A stretch of 64,000 nucleotides of DNA, from assembly GCF_900104695.1 (NCBI RefSeq), contig NZ_FNSW01000002.1:334745-398744 (forward strand), written 5' to 3'. The notes under the pieces are model-generated. The model was not told the origin of the DNA. It saw only the letters and a list, made by a program, of their open reading frames with translations, and did not search any database. This stretch comes from Paenibacillus sp. GP183. GTDB lineage: Bacteria > Bacillota > Bacilli > Paenibacillales > NBRC-103111. Of the stretch, positions 45,538 through 55,278 are shown in pieces. Made by a program: the position numbers and the translations under genes. The number at the start of each line of letters is the position of its first letter. The first letter of the stretch is position 1.

Positions 45538-46641
45538 TCACCGAGGCGCGCCGGTCGAATTGCGCTGAAGCAGCTTCGTGGGCAAGAGCACCTTCTGCTT
45601 TTCGTGGTTGGTGTTGTTCATGACCGCAAGTAAAAGCTTGGCCGACTCTCTTCCGATATTCTGATCTTGCTGTACTACCACGGTCGGAGGTATGACGGCC
45701 AGATTCGGGTAATCGAAGTCGTCGAAGAAGGTGATGGACAACTGCTCGGGTATCGAGATGCCTTTCATCGATGCTGCTTCGAAGACCTCTTGCCCAACGC
45801 CTGCATTTTCAGCGAACACGGCCGTAATTTCGGGATTTTGTTCAAGGAATATCACGATGTCCTCTAGTTTGGTGATCTGCAGCCGATAATGATGCAAGAT
45901 CGGCATGGATGCGTCTGCCAATGCCTTCTCGTATCCAGCCAACCGCTCCTCAGTACTGCCAGTGAACGGAACGCTTGCCGATAAGAAGGCGATGGATTTG
46001 TGCCCCATTTGGATTAAATGTCGGGTTGCCGCATAGGCTCCGCCGGCATGATCGGAACACACACAATAAGTGTACAACCCAGGTAGATCCCGATCGATCA
46101 GAACGATTGGGAATCCGGACATTGTGAGCTGAATGATTTCTTCGTTGTACTTCTCCCCGTCCACGGGAAAAACCAATATCCCCCGTACCCCTAACGCCAA
46201 CGATTCCTGAATAAGTTGTTTCTCCTTCTCCAGAGAACCTTCCGACATCGAGATAATGACCTTGTGCCCCTTCTGCGAGAGTTCCTCTTCTATTCCGCTT
46301 AACAGACGTGCCGTGAAAGAATTATTCAGAAACGGCGTAATATATGCGACAAGAGGCTGAGAAGCAGCAAGAGCTTTTTTGTAAAGAGCAGGTTCCCCTC
46401 CGCTAACTGATACGAAAGTTCCTTTGCCTTGAATGCGGTATATAAGGCCTTCTTTGACCAGGCTATCCAACGCGTTCTTAACCGTAATTCGGCTCACGCC
46501 GAATTGTGAGGCTAGATCGTTCTCAGAGGGAACCCGATCACCCTCCTTCCATAGCTGCTGATGAATTCGATCCGTCACGAAGGTTCTAATTTGCATATAA
46601 TGGGGGATACGTTTGGTCAGTTGTTCCAAGCTAAGTGCCAC
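45538..46641 (-). CDS. GntR/LacI-type transcription regulator (AraR-like)
   Basis: The N-terminal GntR winged helix (about 10-80) shows LWKEGDRVPSENDLASQFGV and SRITVKNALDSLVKEGLI. The C-terminal two thirds are a LacI-type sugar-binding domain (LVAYITPFLNN, GILVFPVDGE, TVVVQQDQNIGRESAKLLL). This AraR-like architecture senses a sugar. It is divergent from the ABC transporter/mannosidase genes, so it most likely controls them. Confidence 0.9.
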   Translation of the reverse strand: MALSLEQLTKRIPHYMQIRTFVTDRIHQQLWKEGDRVPSENDLASQFGVSRITVKNALDSLVKEGLIYRIQGKGTFVSVSGGEPALYKKALAASQPLVAYITPFLNNSFTARLLSGIEEELSQKGHKVIISMSEGSLEKEKQLIQESLALGVRGILVFPVDGEKYNEEIIQLTMSGFPIVLIDRDLPGLYTYCVCSDHAGGAYAATRHLIQMGHKSIAFLSASVPFTGSTEERLAGYEKALADASMPILHHYRLQITKLEDIVIFLEQNPEITAVFAENAGVGQEVFEAASMKGISIPEQLSITFFDDFDYPNLAVIPPTVVVQQDQNIGRESAKLLLAVMNNTNHEKQKVLLPTKLLQRNSTGAPR

Positions 46642-46695
46642 CTCCTAGTTAATAATACAAATATACAACTTACTTGAATAAATGTAAATATATTA

Positions 46696-46754
46696 TTGAC
46701 AAATACTCAATTCGCTGATATTATCAATAATGCAACAAACATTATTACATGTAA
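46696..46754 (+). promoter_or_regulatory. Sigma-A promoter and palindromic operator candidate
   Basis: TTGACA (46696-46701), a 17-bp spacer and TATTAT (46719-46724) form a good promoter toward the sugar genes. A perfect palindrome TTACATGTAA at 46745-46754 sits just after the expected start of transcription and is a plausible operator for the adjacent GntR/LacI regulator. Confidence 0.5.
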
Positions 46755-46794
46755 ATACGTACTATAACAAATAGTCAACAGGGGAGGGGAATTG

Positions 46795-47520
46795 CGTGAA
46801 AAACGTGCACGCCTTGTCTGTGTGCATTATTTCTCAAGAGATCGTGAGTGGTACCTGGCGTTTGAGGGGCACACATTTCGCTTAAACGAATGGATGATCA
46901 ATTGATTATACTTTGCGATCAAGATCTGGATATTAACAGCTTTCATCTCAACGGCTAAACGTTTATTTTGGAGGATTGCCCGCAAGTTAGATTGGAAAGT
47001 ACGGAAGACTTTCGTGGGTTGGAGCAGGAAGGTAAGCTACATATAGTTTCTTAGTATATCCCGCAAGACGAATTTCTCACAAGCTATTTTCCGGACCCCT
47101 TCGGTAACATAGGGCAAGCGCATCGAGGGTACTGTGTTCGGTAGAGCGTGGAGCCTGTCGGTTTCATCAGTATCGCTTTAGGCAATTATGAATCCGCTTA
47201 CTTGTAGATAAAGCAGCAATCGACCGATAGCGGACGGACTATCTTTAAGAGGAGATCGACCCTTTGGCAGAGCCTCACAAAAATAATTTTCCGAATTATT
47301 AGATAACTGAACAGTCGCTGCCAACGGACTTATCTACGATATACGGCAAACTGCGGAGCCAGCTTACGGTTGGTATACGTTAGTCGGCTCTCTGGTTTTG
47401 AAAACGCTTCACACCAAATCACTTCTCATTACTTATCACAAACGGATTCCTTGCATCAAAGATCCTATCGTCTCTCTGAAGCCTTACGAGATCATTACGC
47501 TAGGCGCGAGAACAACTGGC
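46795..47520 (+). pseudogene. Decayed GH38 alpha-mannosidase
   Basis: Broken frames read HYFSRDREWYLAFEGHTFRL, INSFHLNG, FILED, QDEFLTSYFPDPFGNIGQAH and, near the end, VSLKPYEIITLGA. The first pieces match the intact GH38 at 52135 (SHWDREWYIPFEKHRLKL, SFHLDG, QDEFLIS, PDSFGNIGQA) in order. Numerous stops and deletions have reduced a gene of about 2.7 kb to 0.7 kb. It sits at the first position of the transporter operon. Confidence 0.75.
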
Positions 47521-47624
47521 TTAGCCGCAACCGTCACAATCGAAGAGCGCGCCGCTCGGTGTTACCGCAGTGGACCACTGTTTTTCCCGCTAAGAATCAA
47601 TCAAGAACGAATGGAGGTGCCTGC

Positions 47625-48566
47625 ATGATGGATATGGTAATCGAACACCGTGCCCACAAGCGAATGTCGGAGCTCAAGAAGAATGTGTGGAGGTATCGGT
47701 TCATGTACCTCTTCTTCATCCCTTCGATCATTTATTTCGTTATTTTCGCTTACTTCCCATTCTATGGATTGACAATCGCCTTCAAAAAGTACATGGCGTT
47801 CAAAGGAATTGGTGCGAGCCCATGGGTGGGATTGGATAACTTCCGCTACATCTTTTCCTCCGCTAAATTCTTTTCCGTTCTGAAGAATACGATCATCATC
47901 CATATGTACGGGTTAATCTTCGGGTTCCCTATCCCGATCCTGTTCGCGATAATGCTGAACGAAGTCAAGAACATGTTGTTCAAGAAGACGGTCCAAACCG
48001 TTACTTATTTCCCCCATTTCCTGTCGTGGATCGTTTTTGCGGGCATCGCCATGAACTTCGTCGGACCGACTGGGATTATCAATACGATACTTACGAATAT
48101 CGGAATGCAACCCGTTCAATTCCTTACGGACACGCATCTCTTTCGCCCCATGATGATCACGACCGGCATTGTCAAGGAATTCGGCTGGGGAGCGATCATT
48201 TACCTGGCGGCCATCGCGGGTATCGATCCGGAGCTCTACGAAGCTTCGAGGGTCGACGGCGCCAAGCGATTACGACAGATCTGGCATATTACGCTGCCCG
48301 GATTGAGGCCGATTATCGTTCTGATGTTTATTTTGAACTTGGCGAGCATATTAGATGCGGGCTTTGACCAAGTCTTCAATATGTATAACCCGTCGGTCTA
48401 CGATGTTGCAGACATAATTGACACTTATGTGTTCCGTACCGGGATATTGTCGAGCGATTACTCCATGGCTACGGCTGTTGGTATTTTCAAAGGGGTGGTC
48501 AGCTGCATCTTAATTATCTCAGCGAATTCCATGGTCAAGAAATGGGAAGGGAGGTCTTTGTGGTGA
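47625..48566 (+). CDS. lplB: Sugar ABC transporter permease, LplB family
   Basis: Six membrane helices; the EAA loop reads EASRVDGAKRLRQIWHITLPG, the contact site for the ATPase. The first helix region YLFFIPSIIYFVIFAYFP and YGLTIAFKKY are typical of LplB. The frame is open much further upstream, but GGAGGTG and two ATG codons at 47625/47628 fix the start. Overlaps the next permease by 4 bp. No ATPase gene is in the window; a shared MsmX-like ATPase is expected. Confidence 0.92.
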   Translation: MMDMVIEHRAHKRMSELKKNVWRYRFMYLFFIPSIIYFVIFAYFPFYGLTIAFKKYMAFKGIGASPWVGLDNFRYIFSSAKFFSVLKNTIIIHMYGLIFGFPIPILFAIMLNEVKNMLFKKTVQTVTYFPHFLSWIVFAGIAMNFVGPTGIINTILTNIGMQPVQFLTDTHLFRPMMITTGIVKEFGWGAIIYLAAIAGIDPELYEASRVDGAKRLRQIWHITLPGLRPIIVLMFILNLASILDAGFDQVFNMYNPSVYDVADIIDTYVFRTGILSSDYSMATAVGIFKGVVSCILIISANSMVKKWEGRSLW

Positions 48567-49504
48567 CGGACATCAACTTAGCCGCAAGAATGGAGAAGCG
48601 TAAAATCCGATCAAGGAGCGCCTCGATATTTAACAAGAACCCGTGGTGGGCGCAAACCCTTATTTATTTGATTTTGTGTCTGCTCGGATTGGTCACGTTC
48701 ATTCCCATCTTGAACGTACTCGCCATCTCTTTCAGCGAAGCGTCGCAAATCCGGCTGCATCCTATGATGCTATTTCCCCATAAATTCTCCTTTAGCGCTT
48801 ACAATTATATATTCGGGACGTCTATATTGGTCCATTCCTTCCTAATCACAGTATTCATAACCGTGGCTGGAACGTTCGCCAATTTGCTGTTTACTGCATC
48901 CGCTGCCTACGGGTTATCGAAGCCCAAGGTGCCCGGGTATTCCTTCTTCACTTGGGTAATTATTATTCCCATGCTGATTGGCGCAGGGCTGATTCCTTAC
49001 TACATTCTGATGAAGGATCTGGGTCTACTGAATTCGTTATGGGTGTTTATCATCGGTGGGCTAGTGACTCCGTTCAATTTCGTGCTGATGAGGAATTTCT
49101 TCTGGTCCATTCCGGAGGCCTTGGAGGAATCGGCGTCGATTGACGGCGCCAACGAGTTCACGATTCTTTGGAAAATTATCCTGCCGCTCTCCAAACCGGT
49201 TATCGCAACGATAGGTCTTTTCTATGCGGTCGGGCATTGGAACGATTATATGACTGGCCTGATTTTCATGAACGACAATACCAAATGGCCGCTCCAAGTT
49301 GTGCTTCGTTCGATTATTATCGATCAAAACATGATGAACATGGGGGCAATCCCGCAAATTATGGATCCGAGCAAAATCGTTGTTACCCAAGACAATATTA
49401 AAGCGGCCGCTATCATCTTCGCGATCGCGCCAATCATGCTCGTGTACCCTTTCCTGCAGAAGTACTTCGTTAAAGGCATCATGATTGGATCGGTAAAGGG
49501 CTAA
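48563..49504 (+). CDS. ytcP: Sugar ABC transporter permease, YtcP family
   Basis: Six helices with the EAA loop EESASIDGANEFTILWKIIL, and a C-terminus ending VKGIMIGSVKG, which is typical of the MalG/YtcP side of the transporter. An ATG at 48542 is in frame, but AAGGGAGG at 48547-48555 fits the GTG at 48563, which overlaps the lplB stop (GTGA). Works with the LplB-like permease and the binding protein that follows. Confidence 0.92.
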   Translation: MTDINLAARMEKRKIRSRSASIFNKNPWWAQTLIYLILCLLGLVTFIPILNVLAISFSEASQIRLHPMMLFPHKFSFSAYNYIFGTSILVHSFLITVFITVAGTFANLLFTASAAYGLSKPKVPGYSFFTWVIIIPMLIGAGLIPYYILMKDLGLLNSLWVFIIGGLVTPFNFVLMRNFFWSIPEALEESASIDGANEFTILWKIILPLSKPVIATIGLFYAVGHWNDYMTGLIFMNDNTKWPLQVVLRSIIIDQNMMNMGAIPQIMDPSKIVVTQDNIKAAAIIFAIAPIMLVYPFLQKYFVKGIMIGSVKG

Positions 49505-49563
49505 TCGAATGACAATCTATTCTGTAGATTCTCATAAATCATAATCAGAGGGAGTTGAAGTCA

Positions 49564-51153
49564 ATGAAAAAGTTTACCGCTTTGCTGATTTCTACACTGT
49601 TCCTTGTTTCCATCTTAGGGTGCACCGGATCGAATGGAAACTCCGACACGACGTCAGTGGGCAAGGGGTCGGGCGGCACGCCCAAGAGTTCTGCTTCTGG
49701 CAATCCGACGAAATTCTCCTATTTGAAGCCGGTGTGGGGGCCAGCGACCTATCAGAAGGGTGGTGCGTACGAGAAGGAATTGTTTCAGAAGGCGAACGTT
49801 GACATCGATGTTCAGATCGTCCCGGTCTCAGATTACAATACCAAGGCCAAGACTATTATCGCTTCCGGTAAAATTCCTGACGTGATGTGGGGTTCAGCTC
49901 CGAATGATCCATTTTGGAGGGACACTCAGAAGCAAGGCGCTTTTCTGCCAATCAACGGTTATCTAGACAAATTTCCTGAGATAAAGAAAGCGATTCCGCA
50001 ATCGGTTTGGGACCTGTTAAAAGATAAAGACGGTAATATTTACTTCCTGCCGAACATTACCAATCCTGACGTGGAGTTCATGGTCTATTATCGCCAAGAT
50101 TGGTTCGAACAGTTGAAGATTCCTGAGCCAAAAACAATAGCAGACTACGAGGCTGCGCTTCAGAAATTTAAGGACACACAGATCAACGGAGTGAAAAAGA
50201 TCCCGCTGACACTCAGTGACATGTGGACGATGAAGGACCTGGCCACGTCGTTCGGGGCAAGCCTGAAAGGTTGGCAACCATCTAAGGACAATCCCAACAA
50301 GCTTGTTCAGTTCTACCTCACTCCTGAGCAGACAGACTTCTACTTCTGGGTTCAAGGGCTGAGCAAGAAGGGACTTATAGATCCCGACTTCCTCGTCAGC
50401 CCGAATGCCGGTAAGGCCGAGGATAAATTCAAAGCCGGGAATGCCGCCATAATGATGTCCCATTACAGCGCTTACCCAACAATAATAAGCGATCTGAGAA
50501 AAGTAGAACCGAATGCCAAGGTAGGCATCATGTCGCCGCTCGTTGGCCCTACCGGCATCAAAGGCGGGGTCCGCTCATTGCTGCCGATCGACCGCGGGTT
50601 CTACGTGTCTGCGAAAGCCAAAGATCCAGATGGCATCTTCCGTTACTTGAACTGGCAGTTGACCGATGGGCATGACATGATAAAATATGGCGTCGAAGGG
50701 AAGAACTATGAAGTTAAAGACGGCAAGAAAGTCCCATTCCCGGAAGAGAAAATACCGAATGACTTTAAGCGACCACAGATGGAGCCGTTCTGGTCACTCA
50801 CTCCGTTCAGCGACGCGGGTATGGTGGACTGGAATTATAACCGAGTTTGGATGGACAGTTTGGGATTGTCGGATCTCTATGATTACTATAAGGGCAAATT
50901 TGAAGAAATCGCCAAAAATGAATTCCCTGATTATCGCAATCCTTTCATTATCAGTGAGACCGAGGCTAAGATAGGAGCCCAAATCTTCGAAGATAATTTG
51001 AACGCAATCGTTAACGGTGCGGTTATCAACCACAACATAACTCCAGACGTATGGAAAAAACATACGGACGATTGGCTGAAAGCTGGGGGTAGCAAGATCC
51101 TTGATGAAGTCAACGCTAATCAGACGGATAAATCCAAACCTACGTACAAATAG
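49564..51153 (+). CDS. Extracellular solute-binding lipoprotein of sugar ABC transporter
   Basis: Lipoprotein signal (KFTALLISTLFLVSILGC) followed by a Gly/Ser linker and a family 1 solute-binding fold: KIPDVMWGSAP, FLPINGYLDK, YYRQDWFEQLKIPEPKT and NGAVI near the end. It is the third gene of the operon, 59 bp behind ytcP. The sugar is unknown, but GH38 and GH43 nearby suggest mannose- or arabino/xylo-containing oligosaccharides. An in-frame TTG at 49555 is passed over since GAGGGAG fits the ATG. Confidence 0.92.
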   Translation: MKKFTALLISTLFLVSILGCTGSNGNSDTTSVGKGSGGTPKSSASGNPTKFSYLKPVWGPATYQKGGAYEKELFQKANVDIDVQIVPVSDYNTKAKTIIASGKIPDVMWGSAPNDPFWRDTQKQGAFLPINGYLDKFPEIKKAIPQSVWDLLKDKDGNIYFLPNITNPDVEFMVYYRQDWFEQLKIPEPKTIADYEAALQKFKDTQINGVKKIPLTLSDMWTMKDLATSFGASLKGWQPSKDNPNKLVQFYLTPEQTDFYFWVQGLSKKGLIDPDFLVSPNAGKAEDKFKAGNAAIMMSHYSAYPTIISDLRKVEPNAKVGIMSPLVGPTGIKGGVRSLLPIDRGFYVSAKAKDPDGIFRYLNWQLTDGHDMIKYGVEGKNYEVKDGKKVPFPEEKIPNDFKRPQMEPFWSLTPFSDAGMVDWNYNRVWMDSLGLSDLYDYYKGKFEEIAKNEFPDYRNPFIISETEAKIGAQIFEDNLNAIVNGAVINHNITPDVWKKHTDDWLKAGGSKILDEVNANQTDKSKPTYK

Positions 51154-51177
51154 GATTGATGGGTCAAGCCCCTATTT

Positions 51178-51930
51178 TGGGTTTTGGTGCAACTATTAAA
51201 TCAGGTCAAAGATAGCCTCCATATTGTTGCTTGATTATATTGTCAAACCAAGTATTTTATTGATTAATTTTACTGCAGAAAGGACAGACGAATGATTGTA
51301 TTCGACCTGCCCTTTCTTTATCATATGCATGACTTCTATCCCGGCAATTGTTTTCTCTGCAGTACTGAAAGACTTGAATCCCAGCATTGGTTTAATGACT
51401 TTCTTTATGAATCGATGATCTTGTTCAATAATATTGCTTAGATATTTTTGTTGTCGTAGTGTTTCTTGATTCATAGCTTTCTCGTCCCTCAATTGCTGGA
51501 CTGCGGTAGGGTAAGTTGGTTTTTATCGACGGTAATTACGCGTGGCGATTGATTGTGAGGTGACGCTTTCTTGAAAAATCGTTTGGCCGCGGGAGCATCT
51601 CGATTTTCAGACAAACATGAAATCAATTGTATTTCCCGTTGAATCTACTGCTCTATAAAGATATTTCCATTGTCCTTTGACTTTAATGTAGGTTTCATCT
51701 GTCCTAAAGGAATCATTAGTCTGCTTCAAATAAGGACGAATTCGCTTGTCTAGTTCCGGCCCAAATTCATGAACCCATCGCATGATGGTTGTATGAGCCA
51801 TAGCAAGACCCCATTTCCACTAAATCACGATACCATCTTACTGTTAGTAAGATAACCTCTGATTTTTAAATAAATCTAATACCTTAATCTGAACGCGCAG
51901 TGTTGTAAGCGAGACTCTTATTATCGTCAA
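51178..51930 (-). mobile_element. Decayed IS6-family transposase (copy 2)
   Basis: Nearly base-for-base the reverse complement of the copy at 44632, including the same frame-breaking TGA after IDFMFV, but extending further upstream (LLTVRWYRDLVEM with a small deletion). The terminal repeat GGGTTTTGGTGCAAC is at 51178-51192. The two copies share their mutations, so they were duplicated after the element had died. It has cut the 5' part off a sugar permease gene. Confidence 0.8.
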
Positions 51931-52108
51931 CGACCAAAGCATGTTTACGCTCCCTATAGGGCTGATGTACCTCGATTCCGCATCGTTTAAAAAATGGAAC
52001 GAGCTGATGGCGGGCTCATTGATTACGATTATTCCGATTTTGATCGCTTTCCCTTTTAAGCAAAAGACTTATATCAAATGGATGACGGTCGGGTCCGTCA
52101 AAATGTAG
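51914..52108 (+). pseudogene. Sugar ABC permease (MalG/AraQ type) C-terminal remnant
   Basis: The frame TLIIVNDQSMFTLPIGLMYL continues to a last membrane helix LITIIPILIAFPF and ends WMTVGSVKM, the C-terminus of a MalG/AraQ-type permease. The rest is missing at the IS6 border. A second sugar transporter was once encoded directly before the mannosidase. Confidence 0.75.
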
Positions 52109-52134
52109 TTTTTTTAACCGGATGAATAACAAAT

Positions 52135-54888
52135 ATGGAAACATGGATGGGGATGGAAAAGATGTCTGCTAAAACAGCTCATATTATCGCGCATTCGCAC
52201 TGGGATAGAGAATGGTATATCCCTTTTGAGAAACACCGACTGAAGCTGGTTCAGCTGATGGAGGATTTAATAGAAGCATTTGATAGAGACCCCGAATTTA
52301 AGAGCTTTCACTTGGATGGGCAATATATTGTATTGGAAGATTACTTGGAAGTCATGCCGCACCGCGCCGAACGGATCTACGAACTGGTAAAGCAGGGCAG
52401 GTTGATCGTCGGCCCTTGGTACATCCTGCAGGACGAATTTCTGATCAGCAGCGAAGCGAATGTTCGCAATCTGCTGATAGGCATTCATGCTTCCAATAAA
52501 TTAGGCGGCTACGCCAAGGTCGGCTACTTCCCCGATTCCTTCGGCAATATCGGCCAAGCGCCACAAATCATCAGCCAGGCCGGTATCGAAGTGGCCGTAT
52601 ACGGCCGCGGTGTGAAGCCGGTCGGCTTCAACAATCAGATTCAAGAGGGCAACGCGCATACGTCGAAGTATTCGGAGATGTTCTGGACTTCGCCGGATGG
52701 TAGCCGTGTTCTGGCCATCCTGTTTGCCAATTGGTATAACAACGGTATGGAGGTACCGGTGGATCCAGAGCTGGCGAAGTACTACTGGGAGGAGAAGCTT
52801 GCCAAGTCGGAGCAGTTTGCTTCGACGTCGGAGCTTCTATTTATGAACGGCTGCGACCATCAGCCTCTGCAGAAGGATTTATCGCAAGCGATGAAAGTGG
52901 CGAGAGAGCTGATGCCGAACATTGAATTCCGCCATTCCAGCTTCCCGGAATATATTGAAGCGTTGAAGGCGAAAGGGCTTGGACAGATTGACGAGGTGAG
53001 GGGCGAGCTGAGAAGCCAATGGACGGACGGCTGGATGACGCTGGTCAACACGGCTTCAGCCCGCGTGTATATCAAGCAGGCGAACGTTGCGAGCCAGACA
53101 CTCCTGGAGAAGGTGGCCGAGCCACTTGCGTCTATGGCTTACCTCGCGGGAGCCGCCTATCCTCGGCATGAGCTGCTGTACGCCTGGAAGACGCTGCTTC
53201 AAAACCATCCACATGACAGCATTTGCGGGTGCAGCGTCGATGAGGTGCATCGCGAGATGATGTCCCGCTTCGCCAAATCGCAGCAGGTGGCGGAATCACT
53301 GGCTGAGCAAAGCGCCGCGTTTCTTGCGGACCGCGTCGATACCTCCGGCTTTAGCGAAGCTTCGGCCCGTCCTTTCATCCTGACGAATACAAGCGGGCAT
53401 GTTAGAAGCGGCGTCGTGAAGACGATCGTCGACGTGGAGCGCTTATACTTCGAACCGGGCAAGAAGCCCTATGAATGGCGTAGGGAGTTTGAGTCCTACC
53501 AGCCTGAAGAATTGATGGTCGTGGATTCAGTGGGACATCCCGTGGAAGCTGTTATCCGACCGATCGGCATTTCTTTCGGCTATGACCTGCCAGACGACCG
53601 ATTCCGCAGGCCGTATTGGGCCTACCAAGTGAAAGTCGAGCTTTATGCGCAGGACGTACCGGGGATCGGATACCGCTCCTATGCGCAAGTGCGCAAACGA
53701 GAGAACGCAACCGTCGGTTCCGGCGTTTTGCTCTCTCCGGAGGAGCGGGTACTTGAGAACGAGCATGTAAAGGTTTGGATCGCCACCGATGGCTCATTCG
53801 CTCTGCTCGACAAGAGCAATGGCCACCGCTTCGAGGGTTTCGGCATCTACGAGGATACCGGGGATATCGGCAACGAGTATATGTACAAGCAGCCGGACGG
53901 AGAAGAAGTGCTTACGACTAAAGGCCTGAAAGCCAAGATTACATTGGTTGAAAACACGCAGCTGCGCGCCGTATACCGAATCGAGCACAGCTGGATGCTT
54001 CCGCTCGGTGCCGACCGGATGCTGGACGAAGAGATTCATTCCATGGCACCTTTTCGCTACCGCAAGGCGAAGCGAGTGAAAGAGACAGTTGAAGTGAAAC
54101 TGCTGACGGAGCTTACGCTGGAGAAATTCTCGCACTCGATCGGAATTGCGAGCACGATCGACAATACAGTGGAAGACCACCGTGTGCGGATGCTGTTCCC
54201 GACCGGCCTGCAAGCGGACGAGGTGACGGTGGATTCTATTTACGAGCTGGCCAAACGGCCAATCAAGCCAGAGCCGGAATGGCAAAATCCGAGCAACGCG
54301 CAGCATCAGAACGCCTTCGTCAGCATTAGCGACGGCAGCGCGGGCGTGACAGTTGCCAATATTGGCTTGAACGAATACGAGGTACTTGAGTCTGACGGCA
54401 CGATTGCGGTTACACTGCTTCGCGGCGTTCGCGAGCTTGGGGATTGGGGCGTATTCCCGACGCCGGAAGCCCAGTGCAAAGGGCGGCACACGCTGCAGCT
54501 GAAGCTGATCATGCACGACGGGGATGTGGTTCAATCCGGTGCTTACGTCGAAGCCTATCAATTCCCGGTGCCTTGGACAGTCCGGCAAACGGGCGTACAT
54601 GCCGGTAGTCTGCCTGCCGACCATGCGTTTCTCCGCTGGGAAGGCGAGAGGCTGGCGTTCAGTGCGCTAAAAGTTGGAGAGGAAAGTGGAGATTTATTTT
54701 TGCGCCTATTCAACGTAACGACGGGGGCTGCCAATCTGGAAGTACTACCTTCCTTCGCGGTGGCTGAGGTATACAAGAGCACGATTATCGAGAAGCCAGG
54801 CGAAGCCGTGGTAAGCGGAGTTAGCGGAGCATACCGGTTGGAGGTAGGCCCAGCGAAAATCGAAACGGTCGGCATCAGACAAGCCTGA
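52135..54888 (+). CDS. GH38 alpha-mannosidase
   Basis: Full-length (917 aa) GH38 enzyme. The N-terminal catalytic domain has IIAHSHWDREWY (zinc His and Asp), the nucleophile Asp in YFPDSFGNIGQAP, FMNGCDHQP, and the helical domain motif NHPHDSICGCSVDEVH. A long beta-sandwich C-terminal part follows. No signal peptide, so it acts in the cytoplasm on imported oligosaccharides. The start is ambiguous: ATG codons at 52135, 52147, 52153 and 52162 are possible. Codons are GC-richer than in neighbours. Confidence 0.93.
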   Translation: METWMGMEKMSAKTAHIIAHSHWDREWYIPFEKHRLKLVQLMEDLIEAFDRDPEFKSFHLDGQYIVLEDYLEVMPHRAERIYELVKQGRLIVGPWYILQDEFLISSEANVRNLLIGIHASNKLGGYAKVGYFPDSFGNIGQAPQIISQAGIEVAVYGRGVKPVGFNNQIQEGNAHTSKYSEMFWTSPDGSRVLAILFANWYNNGMEVPVDPELAKYYWEEKLAKSEQFASTSELLFMNGCDHQPLQKDLSQAMKVARELMPNIEFRHSSFPEYIEALKAKGLGQIDEVRGELRSQWTDGWMTLVNTASARVYIKQANVASQTLLEKVAEPLASMAYLAGAAYPRHELLYAWKTLLQNHPHDSICGCSVDEVHREMMSRFAKSQQVAESLAEQSAAFLADRVDTSGFSEASARPFILTNTSGHVRSGVVKTIVDVERLYFEPGKKPYEWRREFESYQPEELMVVDSVGHPVEAVIRPIGISFGYDLPDDRFRRPYWAYQVKVELYAQDVPGIGYRSYAQVRKRENATVGSGVLLSPEERVLENEHVKVWIATDGSFALLDKSNGHRFEGFGIYEDTGDIGNEYMYKQPDGEEVLTTKGLKAKITLVENTQLRAVYRIEHSWMLPLGADRMLDEEIHSMAPFRYRKAKRVKETVEVKLLTELTLEKFSHSIGIASTIDNTVEDHRVRMLFPTGLQADEVTVDSIYELAKRPIKPEPEWQNPSNAQHQNAFVSISDGSAGVTVANIGLNEYEVLESDGTIAVTLLRGVRELGDWGVFPTPEAQCKGRHTLQLKLIMHDGDVVQSGAYVEAYQFPVPWTVRQTGVHAGSLPADHAFLRWEGERLAFSALKVGEESGDLFLRLFNVTTGAANLEVLPSFAVAEVYKSTIIEKPGEAVVSGVSGAYRLEVGPAKIETVGIRQA

Positions 54889-54902
54889 CCCTGACGGAAT
54901 TC

Positions 54903-55202
54903 TTGCATTTCAATGCAAAGGGAGATTTGAAAAGGCCAAAATCAAGCAAATCAAGTGCATTCGAACGAGACATGACGGCACCTTTAAGAAATTACACTCA
55001 AATGCCTCCGGTCGCATTGCTTGTCCAGAATGGGAACGACGATCAAATCGTGCCTGTTGAGGGTAAGAAACCTGAATGCCGAATTGAGTGGTACCATTAT
55101 TTGGAATACGACGGAGTCGGGCATACGGAATCTGTAACCGGACATGAGAATCCACTAGTTATGAGACAAATGGCAATGGATTGGTTTAAAATATTTTTGT
55201 GA
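54903..55202 (+). pseudogene. Alpha/beta hydrolase C-terminal remnant
   Basis: From about residue 34 the frame reads PPVALLVQNGNDDQIVPVEG, then YLEYDGVGHTES and MAMDWFKIFL, the Asp and His end of a prolyl-oligopeptidase/acetyl-esterase-like hydrolase. The nucleophile half is missing, and the first 30 residues are unrelated. Confidence 0.6.
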
Positions 55203-55278
55203 CATGTAAAATGTAAATGTCTACGAACAGAACCCATATAAGCTTCAATTATTCCATATCCGCAGGAGGACCTTTATA

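Noticed and set aside
53794..54624. A 276-codon minus-strand open frame
   Set aside because: Lies wholly inside the GH38 gene; long antisense frames are expected in GC-richer coding DNA.
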